A DNA stretch of 47,268 nt, from NCBI GenBank assembly GCA_002345825.1, contig DDWD01000163.1, positions 1-47,268 of the forward strand, read 5' to 3'. A program made the position numbers and the translations under genes. The first letter of the stretch is position 1. The number at the start of each line of letters is the position of its first letter. The DNA comes from Bacteroidales bacterium UBA2295 (GTDB lineage: Bacteria > Bacteroidota > Bacteroidia > Bacteroidales > Tenuifilaceae). Below, piece by piece: positions 9,165-16,492 of the stretch. The notes below the pieces were generated by a model. The model saw nothing but the letters and a program-made list of their open reading frames with translations. It did no database searches and was not told where the DNA came from.

Positions 9165-10334
9165 CTAAAATGCGTTGCGAAGCGTTTCGTCAATCTGGTC
9201 ACAAATCCTTTGAAAAACCTCATCCTCGGTACCATCGCCATCAACTACCTGAAGGAGGTCTCGTTTTCCATAAAAATCGCGAGCCAGCATGGTTTTCTGC
9301 TCGTACTCCTCGAGCCGCGACACTATGGTTTGGGTATCCATATCGTAAAGGCGGCTGCGATCGGTTTTGCTGCGTTGGCCAAGTCGTTTCATGGCCTCGA
9401 GCTGCGACACCTTAATCTCAATGGCCTGGGTAACGTTGCTATTCATCTTTTTAAGCAGCCCATCAACTATGTATGCCTGCACAATGGTTCGTGGAAATCC
9501 TTTAAATATAAACCCTCGCGAGCCCGGACTGGCTTGAATTTTTTGCTCAATAAGCTTTATGGCAATCTCGTCGGGCACAATCATACCCTTATCCATGTAG
9601 GGTTTCGATATCCGGCCAATCTCGGTATCGCTCTTAATCTCCTGCCGCAGCATTTTACCGGTGGATATGTACACCAGGTTATACTTCTCGGCCATTTTTT
9701 TTGCTTGTGTTCCTTTTCCAGAACCGGGGTACCCAAACAGAATCAGGTTTACCCATCGCTTCTCGAGCGATTTTTTCACAGCGGTATCGAGCCGGGCCTG
9801 CACATCCTCAACGGCTCCAGTTCCCTCTATAGAATAGCATATACCTTTGTCCTGATAGTACTTGGCCACGGGCACAGTTTTGGAGTAGTACTCGGCTAAA
9901 CGGTACTGAATCACATCGTCGTTATCGTCCTTACGGTTGCCAATTTTTGCTCTGGATTTTAGGCGGCGAACCAGCTCGTCATCAGGCACCTCGAGGCTCA
10001 GCATACAGGTAAGCGAGGTGTTCATATTCATTAGTAGCCCATCGAGGATGTAGCATTGCACAGTGGTACGCGGAAAACCATCGAATAGGAAGCCGTTGGT
10101 ATCGGTTTTCTTGGTAATCCTGTTCTCGATAATCTGAACAATTAGCTCATCGGACACCAATCCGCCCTTCTCAATTATATCCTTTGCCTGTTTTCCCAGT
10201 GGCGATCCTTCTGCAATCTCATCGCGAAGAATGTCGCCCGTTGATATGTAGGTAAGGTTGTATTTTTTTGTTAGCCATTCACTTTGGGTGCCTTTCCCTG
10301 CACCGGGAGGGCCAAAAAGGGCAATGTTAAGCAT
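9165..10334 (-). CDS. Tandem (fused) adenylate kinase, two AdK domains
   Basis: Adenylate kinase interconverts ATP + AMP and 2 ADP in the cytoplasm. This 389-aa protein is twice the usual size of about 190 aa and holds two complete-length copies. Domain 1 (1-190) has P-loop GPPGAGKGTQ (8-17), STGD, DGFPRT (85-90) and a short LID with NRKDD near 133-137. Domain 2 (about 194-389) has P-loop GYPGSGKGTQ (201-210) and STGK, but the otherwise conserved Asp of DGFPRT is Lys (KGFPRT, 278-283) and the LID reads DRSRLYD instead of xRxDD. Domain 1 is likely catalytic and domain 2 probably impaired or repurposed. The ATG at 10334 is the only sensible start. The gene is transcribed alone, with hairpins on either side. 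A canonical single-domain adk may exist elsewhere, so I give no symbol. Confidence 0.9.
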   Translation of the reverse strand: MLNIALFGPPGAGKGTQSEWLTKKYNLTYISTGDILRDEIAEGSPLGKQAKDIIEKGGLVSDELIVQIIENRITKKTDTNGFLFDGFPRTTVQCYILDGLLMNMNTSLTCMLSLEVPDDELVRRLKSRAKIGNRKDDNDDVIQYRLAEYYSKTVPVAKYYQDKGICYSIEGTGAVEDVQARLDTAVKKSLEKRWVNLILFGYPGSGKGTQAKKMAEKYNLVYISTGKMLRQEIKSDTEIGRISKPYMDKGMIVPDEIAIKLIEQKIQASPGSRGFIFKGFPRTIVQAYIVDGLLKKMNSNVTQAIEIKVSQLEAMKRLGQRSKTDRSRLYDMDTQTIVSRLEEYEQKTMLARDFYGKRDLLQVVDGDGTEDEVFQRICDQIDETLRNAF

Positions 10335-10490
10335 GGAGTGTTGGATTAAATTTTTTGTTTACTAAAATATAGAAAATATGGGTATGAAAAACATTTAGGT
10401 TAAAAAATTAGGCCTTTAGAAAGATGACGCATACTGATTTTGCTTTGAATGAACAGCACGCAAAGGGTCAAAGTGGCTGACTGCTAAAAC

Positions 10491-10526
10491 AAAAAGCCCG
10501 ACAGTAAAATTTATGCCGGGCTTTTT
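10491..10526. terminator. Bidirectional Rho-independent terminator
   Basis: The stem AAAAAGCCCG (10491-10500) pairs with CGGGCTTTTT (10517-10526), with a 16-base loop. The A-run and T-run make it functional on both strands. It sits 18 bases past the oxidoreductase stop (10544) and ends that minus-strand transcript. Confidence 0.9.
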
Positions 10527-10543
10527 GTTAGTATATCATCTAT

Positions 10544-12700
10544 CTATTGAAGTGGTGAAATTACCTCGATTAGCTCGGGAAGATCCATCTTGATATTCTT
10601 AAGATGCTCGATGGTTGGAACTCCGTTGTTGTTCCATCCACGGCGCTTGTAAACTGCGTCGAGCAGCTGCTCGTAGCGATCTTCGCGGTACTTACGCATA
10701 GCTGCAATTTTCTCATCGATATTCATGTTGGTAGGATCAATACCTACAATCTCTTTCAGCTGCTTGTCGTAACGTTCCTGACGGCTCTCGTACTCCTCGC
10801 GGGTAACAGGACCTGCAGCACGGTATGGTTGAGCATCGTGCTTACGCAATCCAAATCCGCGGCGAATATTGAAAATACGCTGGAAATTGTAAACGCGCTC
10901 ACTCTGAGTTATCATTTCCTCCTTAGAGAAGGGCTTACCGGTTACACCTTTATATATCTCAACATAGTTGTTTACGTGACCAGGGATTTTGTGAGCCTCT
11001 TCCTGCTCGGCGTTATCCTTGGGTACCACATCGTTCCAAGGTAGTTTACAAAGACCTTGCAAACCGAACCACGTACGGAACATTGGGAAGTAGTGAAGCG
11101 CCTCGGCCTTATCCTCGAATGATGGAAGCTGGTTGTTCACCATATCCATAAAGATAAGCCAAGCCTCATCGTGCTGAGGACCTTTATTGGTCATGGCGTA
11201 ACCGCCCTGCTGGGCAAGCGACTCCTTGGATACGTACTGCGAGTACTCAAGCCCTTTGTTTTCCATTCCAATATCCTGTAGGAATTTGGGATCGGCACCG
11301 AACTCCTTCACAAATATTTCTTTCATTTTACGAACACCTTGGCCTACAATCATACCAAAACCTTCGCCACGGGCAAGCTGATGCATTACCTCCATCATTG
11401 CCTCAAAGTTACCGAAGTTAAGCTCTAGGCCTCCTGTGCGCTCCTTGTTAAGGATGCCATTCTCGTAGCACTCCATAACAAAAGCCATACAAGTACCCCA
11501 GGTAATAGTACAAATACCATAGGTATCGCAGTAGAAGTTGGCCTCAATAATTGCTTCGGGATCAAAAATGCCAAGGTTTGAACCAAGTCCAGCAACAGTT
11601 TCGTACTCGGGTCCATCAACTATAACGGCATCGCCTTTATAGGGGCCTGTTTTTAGTACAAAATCGTCAACACCCTTGGCGCAGCTCATGGCACAGCCAA
11701 TCCAGCAACCATCGGGTACATTCTGGGTAAAATACTTATCGCGGAAAATATCGCTGTGGATTTTCTGACCATCAACGGAGCTACCAAACTTAAAGTTATG
11801 AGTAGGAAGCAAATCGTAGTCGTTCATCACGTTGGCGATGTTGGCAGTACCCTTCTTACGCATTTGGCACTGGTGATCGCCGAGCTCGCGCATTTCTTGC
11901 TGGTAAGTACGACCAACGGCAGTAATTTTCTCCAGATCGGCAACATCGTTTAGGTTTCCCTTAACGCCATCAACCTTAGCTACAATAGCCTTGATTTTTT
12001 TGTCGCGCATAACGGTACCTATGCCACCCCTACCCGCTTGCTTAAGCCTAATTTTTTTACGCTTAACATCGTAGAAAGTGAAGTTAACCATACCAATTAG
12101 CGAGTGCTCAGCAGCAGCGCCCATCGATACTATACCAATATTTTTGTAGTCCTTTTCGTTATCGGCAAAAACTTCCGATAGCTCTTCGGCAAGTATGTGC
12201 GAATCTGCAGCAAAGCCGGGATCTTCATAAATCTCAACCTTACCGTTCTTACCATCAATATAAATAATAACATCCTTCTCGGCTTTTCCCTGTAGCTCAA
12301 GCGCATCGAAACCCGAGAATTTAAGGAATGGACCAAAAAAGCCACCCACGTTGGAGTCCATAACCGAATCGGTTTGTGGCGAAAGGCTAACCAGCAACGA
12401 TTTTCCGGCACCGGAGTACTGGGTAATACCACCAATGGGTCCTGAGCTAATTATCACCTCGTTCTCAGGATCGTTCCACTTAGTGGTAGGGGTAGTGGCA
12501 TCCCACAACAGGCGAAGGCCATAGCCTTTACCACCAACGAATTTCTCTTTCATCTCGGCTGGCACATCCTTTTCCTTAATCTCAGCACCACCCACATTGA
12601 TGTAAAGAATCTTATCGGTGTAGCCCCTATAGAGCTCCTTCTTGTTGTATTGCCAAGCGTTCAGCTTTTTTGCCTTGGCAAACAAATCCTTAGCATTCAT
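10544..12700 (-). CDS. Tungsten-type aldehyde:ferredoxin oxidoreductase family protein
   Basis: AOR-family enzymes oxidise aldehydes (or reduce acids) with ferredoxin, using a tungsto-bispterin and a [4Fe-4S] cluster, in the cytoplasm. The 718-aa protein has the AOR N-domain (GKGYGLRLLWD, SSGPIGG near 57-93), the GRGGIGTVMRDKKIKA segment typical of pterin binding, and the cluster motif CWIGCAMSC at about 331-339. The DGPEYETVAGLGSNLG stretch and a Cys-containing CTITWGTCMAF segment follow. It is about 100 residues longer than the usual AOR; the extra part is a charged C-terminal region (about 620-718). No ferredoxin or pterin-synthesis gene is adjacent, so the substrate cannot be inferred. 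The ATG at 12700 is used. It appears monocistronic and is closed by a strong terminator. Confidence 0.9.
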   Translation of the reverse strand: MNAKDLFAKAKKLNAWQYNKKELYRGYTDKILYINVGGAEIKEKDVPAEMKEKFVGGKGYGLRLLWDATTPTTKWNDPENEVIISSGPIGGITQYSGAGKSLLVSLSPQTDSVMDSNVGGFFGPFLKFSGFDALELQGKAEKDVIIYIDGKNGKVEIYEDPGFAADSHILAEELSEVFADNEKDYKNIGIVSMGAAAEHSLIGMVNFTFYDVKRKKIRLKQAGRGGIGTVMRDKKIKAIVAKVDGVKGNLNDVADLEKITAVGRTYQQEMRELGDHQCQMRKKGTANIANVMNDYDLLPTHNFKFGSSVDGQKIHSDIFRDKYFTQNVPDGCWIGCAMSCAKGVDDFVLKTGPYKGDAVIVDGPEYETVAGLGSNLGIFDPEAIIEANFYCDTYGICTITWGTCMAFVMECYENGILNKERTGGLELNFGNFEAMMEVMHQLARGEGFGMIVGQGVRKMKEIFVKEFGADPKFLQDIGMENKGLEYSQYVSKESLAQQGGYAMTNKGPQHDEAWLIFMDMVNNQLPSFEDKAEALHYFPMFRTWFGLQGLCKLPWNDVVPKDNAEQEEAHKIPGHVNNYVEIYKGVTGKPFSKEEMITQSERVYNFQRIFNIRRGFGLRKHDAQPYRAAGPVTREEYESRQERYDKQLKEIVGIDPTNMNIDEKIAAMRKYREDRYEQLLDAVYKRRGWNNNGVPTIEHLKNIKMDLPELIEVISPLQ

Positions 12701-12982
12701 ACGCGGATATTTTTGTTAGTTAGTAATTTCAAAACTCTTTATGTGGGTAAAGTTATGAAATAAATAAGAGGTTGTAAAATGACGATTATCAATATGTAGG
12801 CCTTTGCATAATGAGTTTGGGACGGTTTTGTATACCGGAGCGCAAAGGTTTTCGGCAAGGCACATCAATTGCCCTCAACGATTGGTAAAATATTGCTAAA
12901 GGGCACCCAACAGTTGTATTGATGTTTAAAAACACAGTAGGCAAAGTGTTTTGAGCCAAAACTTATATCAATGTAACCGAGA

Positions 12983-14110
12983 TTAGCTGTTGTTTACCTG
13001 CTTGCGGAACTGACCTAGCGAGACACCCTCGCTGGTTTGAAAAGTGCGGTAAAGCGAGTTAACCGAACCAAACCCGGCCAGCTCGGCAATTTGCTGATTA
13101 GTTAGATTTGGATTGCTCTGAATAAGCGACTTGGCGTGCTCAATCCGATACACGTTAACATGTGTACAAAAGTTTCGGCCATAGGCATTATTGATTACGT
13201 TGGACACGTATGTGCGGTTGGTGCCTACCATAGAGCTAACATCCCAGATTTTGAGATCGGGATCCTTGTAAATCATCTCTTCTTCGAACAGCTTGTCGAT
13301 TTTTAGCTTGATACGCTGAGGTGGCTTCCCTTCAGGCATGAAGTCGGGGGTATTATCAATCTCAGTAAATATGGCTCGCTGGTTGTTGCCAAGCAACCCT
13401 ATAAAAAACAGCATAAGGGTAAAAACCACGGAAGGGAAAACAAGGAGGTATGGATTCTCCAAAAACGTATTACGACCCAGAACTGCGAGCGCTGCGCTTG
13501 ATGTAGAGGTAATGGCAAAGCAGATATTGAAAAACTGTAACCAGTTTAACTTTCTCTCCTCCATATTGGAATAGTAATCTTGAATTCTAAGATTATTACT
13601 ACGGATAAGCCTAAAGCTAATAACCAGGTAAAAAATGGTTTGGAACAAGAACGTAAGCCTGCCAATTACAAAAACTATGTACATTACCTCTTGCATTGTG
13701 GATGCTGGTGGCTTGCCATGCACCAGAATATCTGAAATAAATTGCACCCCCTCGTCCTTATCCATAACAATGTAACCCATTGCGGTTAGTAAAAAAATGG
13801 CCAGGGGAGCAACCAAAAACCGCAGGTGCTTTTTAAACGAAAAGTGCGAATCGACAGTAAGTAGCCTTACATACACATGGTACATTGGGTAAACCAAAAG
13901 GTAAGCTAGGGTGTAAATGCTATCGAGGTAGTAATATACGCCAAACTGTTGGGTAAAATAGAAATAGTGCGAAATGTAAACCCACGATGCCACAAACATA
14001 TACCAACCCAAAAAAACTTTTGGTTGGTGGGCCTCACGTTTGTACAGGTTAAGGACAATAGCCCAAAAGATGGTGACATAAATCGGATTAAGCAGCAGTA
14101 TCTTTATCAT
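12983..14110 (-). CDS. Membrane-anchored AraC-family transcriptional regulator
   Basis: The N-terminal two thirds contain about seven hydrophobic helices (for example IYVTIFWAIVLNLY, LAYLLVYPMYHVYV, FLVAPLAIFLLTAMGYI, LLVFPSVVFTLMLFFIGLLG). The C-terminal 100 residues are an AraC-type double HTH, with TNRTYVSNVIN, NVYRIEHAKSLI and the second helix-turn-helix LTNQQIAELAGFGSVNSLYR. The longer frame starts at a TTG (14143) that lies inside the putative promoter box at 14141-14148, so the ATG at 14110 (MIKILLL) is the better start. It is divergent from the PorE-like gene, which is the obvious candidate target. The sensed signal is unknown. Confidence 0.88.
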   Translation of the reverse strand: MIKILLLNPIYVTIFWAIVLNLYKREAHQPKVFLGWYMFVASWVYISHYFYFTQQFGVYYYLDSIYTLAYLLVYPMYHVYVRLLTVDSHFSFKKHLRFLVAPLAIFLLTAMGYIVMDKDEGVQFISDILVHGKPPASTMQEVMYIVFVIGRLTFLFQTIFYLVISFRLIRSNNLRIQDYYSNMEERKLNWLQFFNICFAITSTSSAALAVLGRNTFLENPYLLVFPSVVFTLMLFFIGLLGNNQRAIFTEIDNTPDFMPEGKPPQRIKLKIDKLFEEEMIYKDPDLKIWDVSSMVGTNRTYVSNVINNAYGRNFCTHVNVYRIEHAKSLIQSNPNLTNQQIAELAGFGSVNSLYRTFQTSEGVSLGQFRKQVNNS

Positions 14111-14140
14111 ATAAACGTGGGGAAAAGTGTGATTATATTT

Positions 14141-14148
14141 CAAATATA
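14141..14148 (-). promoter_or_regulatory. Putative -7 box of the membrane AraC-type gene
   Basis: On the minus strand this reads TATATTTG, matching the Bacteroidota -7 consensus TAnnTTTG. It puts the transcript start at about 14134, some 24 bases before the ATG at 14110. No clear TTG at -33 was seen. Confidence 0.5.
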
Positions 14149-14293
14149 GTAAACCTTATTGAATAATCACGCTGATTAAAAATTGATTCGAAAATTTTTG
14201 GAGTGTAAATTGCATAAGCATTGGGTTGCTTGATAACCACTACAAAAAAAACGATATCAGAAAATTTTAAGTAACCCAACCAACGAAAATTTA

Positions 14294-14301
14294 TACTTTT
14301 G
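14294..14301 (+). promoter_or_regulatory. Putative -7 box of the PorE-like gene
   Basis: TACTTTTG matches TAnnTTTG and is preceded by aaccaacgaaa at about 14278-14288. The same pair, aaccaacgaaa followed by TACTTTTG, occurs before the SDR gene (28204-28228). No canonical TTG -33 element lies at the right distance. Confidence 0.5.
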
Positions 14302-14367
14302 GAGAGTCACAATTATTATTAGATTATGCTGTTTTATAAATTTTGGCCACAACAATATCAAAAAAAT

Positions 14368-16311
14368 ATGCAAAGCAACAGACTTAAAAGCGTAGCCCTA
14401 CTACTAACCCTAATGCTGTTGGGAACTAGCCTATTTGCTCAAATACAGGAGCTAAGCACCAAAAAGCGGAGAGCCATAAAACAGTACGAACTCTCGATGC
14501 AAGCATACGACAGGTATGAATTTACAGAAGCCGAGGAGGCGCTGCTCAAGGCAATAGATATCGACGGCAATTTTATCGAGGCCCACCTATTTCTCTCGCA
14601 GGTTTACCAAAGGATAAACAATCTGGAGAAAGCGATTGAATATGGAGAGAATGCCATAGCCATAAACCCCGAATTTTTCCCAAATCTTTACTTCAGCCTG
14701 GGAAGCATGCTTATGAGGACTCCCGATTACAAAAAGGCCAAGCAGCACCTGAGCAAGTTTGTGGAGTATAACCATATCCGAGATGATATGCGCGAAATAG
14801 CCGAACTGTTCATTGCAAGCTGCGATTTTGCTATAGATGCTATGGCAAACCCTGTTCCATTTGAACCCATAAACCTTGGCCCCAATGTAAATTCGAACCT
14901 CGACGAGTACTGGCCAAGCCTATCGGCAACCGAAAACACGCTGGTGATAACAGTAAAAAAGCCAGTACTTTCACCAACTGGCGAACCAACAGGTAGACAT
15001 CAGGAGGATTTTTACATCACCCATCGCAATGGTAATAGCGAATGGCAAAATGTTGCTAATGTTGGGGCACCAATCAACTCGCCCCATTTTAACGAGGGGG
15101 CACAATCGCTAACTGCCGATGGCAAAATAATGTACTACACCATTTGCCGAGGTTATTGCAACCTTTACTATAGCAAGCTTGACGATGATGGTAATTGGGG
15201 CAATCCTAAGTCGTTACCCAACCCCATAAACCTTCCTTATGCCAGCGAAAAGCAGCCCTCCATATCGCCCGACGGAAAAACGCTTTACTTCGTGAGCAAC
15301 AGGGGCAACAAGCAGGGTGAGTTTGATATTTGGCGGGCTCACAGGCTCGACGACAATAAGTGGAGCGATCCCGAGAACCTTGGCGATAGCATAAATACCA
15401 AGTTCAACGAGCAATCGCCGTTTATCCATTTCGATAACCGAACGCTTTACTTCTCATCAAACGGAAGAGCCGGCATGGGCGGACTCGACATTTACATGTC
15501 GAGAATGACAAGCGACTCCACCTGGAGCACGCCCAAAAATCTGGGTTACCCCATTAACACGCATCGCGATGACGATGGGCTAATTGTAAACGCCAAGGGC
15601 ACTATGGCATACTACTCAACCGATATCAATACGGAAACAGGGCGGGATATTTATAAATTTGAGATCCCTCAGGAGATTCGCCCTACCCCCACATCGTACA
15701 TCACCGGTACCATTACCGACATAAGGAGTGGCTGGCCCATTAGAGCCAATTTTAGCTTAGTAGATGTAACCAACGACAGCACCATCATGGAGGCTCAGGC
15801 CTCGAGCAGTGGCTCGTTTCTGCTCACCATCCCCACCAACAGAAGCTACGCCATGTTTGCCTCGGCACCCAACTACCTATACCACTCGGAGCATTTCGAC
15901 CTTTCGGGCATATATAGCGCCGACGAGCCATATCGAAAAGACATTGAGCTTACGCCAATCCGCATTGGCGGTACAATGGTGATGCGTAACGTATTTTACG
16001 AAACGGACTCGTACCTCCTCAAGGATGAATCGATTTCGGAACTAAACAAGCTCACCGAGTTGCTAAACCTTAACCCCACGCTTACAATTGAGATTGGAGG
16101 CCACACCGACAATGTAGGGAGCGCCAGCTACAACCTTACCCTATCGGAGAACAGGGCAAAATCGGTAGCGCAATACCTTACTGAGAACGGAATAGATGCA
16201 TCGAGAATTACATGGAAAGGCTACGGGCTAACCAAACCCATTGGCGATAACTCAACCGAAGACGGCAGAGCAGAAAACCGTAGGACAGAAATTAAGATCA
16301 CTGGCATTTAA
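14368..16311 (+). CDS. PorE-like TPR / beta-propeller / OmpA envelope protein
   Basis: The ATG at 14368 is preferred over 14326 because it gives a standard signal peptide (LLLTLMLLGTSLFAQ). The order is TPR-like helices (about 20-140; EAEEALLKAIDI, EKAIEYGENAIAINP), WD40/PD40-type propeller blades (about 180-430; SPDGKTLYFVSNRG, RTLYFSSNGRAGMGGLDIY), a carboxypeptidase-regulatory-like beta domain (about 440-530; YITGTITD), and a C-terminal OmpA peptidoglycan-binding domain (GGHTDNVGS, LSENRAKSV). That is the architecture of PorE, a peptidoglycan-anchored component of the type IX secretion system. PorE is a lipoprotein, but this signal peptide has no lipobox Cys, so it is a family member rather than a proven PorE. 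The role is probably periplasmic anchoring or scaffolding. Confidence 0.88.
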   Translation: MQSNRLKSVALLLTLMLLGTSLFAQIQELSTKKRRAIKQYELSMQAYDRYEFTEAEEALLKAIDIDGNFIEAHLFLSQVYQRINNLEKAIEYGENAIAINPEFFPNLYFSLGSMLMRTPDYKKAKQHLSKFVEYNHIRDDMREIAELFIASCDFAIDAMANPVPFEPINLGPNVNSNLDEYWPSLSATENTLVITVKKPVLSPTGEPTGRHQEDFYITHRNGNSEWQNVANVGAPINSPHFNEGAQSLTADGKIMYYTICRGYCNLYYSKLDDDGNWGNPKSLPNPINLPYASEKQPSISPDGKTLYFVSNRGNKQGEFDIWRAHRLDDNKWSDPENLGDSINTKFNEQSPFIHFDNRTLYFSSNGRAGMGGLDIYMSRMTSDSTWSTPKNLGYPINTHRDDDGLIVNAKGTMAYYSTDINTETGRDIYKFEIPQEIRPTPTSYITGTITDIRSGWPIRANFSLVDVTNDSTIMEAQASSSGSFLLTIPTNRSYAMFASAPNYLYHSEHFDLSGIYSADEPYRKDIELTPIRIGGTMVMRNVFYETDSYLLKDESISELNKLTELLNLNPTLTIEIGGHTDNVGSASYNLTLSENRAKSVAQYLTENGIDASRITWKGYGLTKPIGDNSTEDGRAENRRTEIKITGI

Positions 16312-16492
16312 AAGGCGAAGAGATTACCGATTGGATACGAACCAGATTTTGTTCAGAACCGAACAAGGCTGTTCTGTTTTGAAACAAAGTGCAAATCTAC
16401 AGAGAAACAAAAACACTCACACCTCACTGTGGTAGTGGCACTTAAAATCAGTGGTACAAGGTTTGGTTTTTGGGTTTAAAAAAAAATCCAAT

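Noticed and set aside
9210..9899. A 229-codon plus-strand frame
   Set aside because: It lies wholly antisense to the second and first domains of the tandem adenylate kinase and has no recognisable domain.
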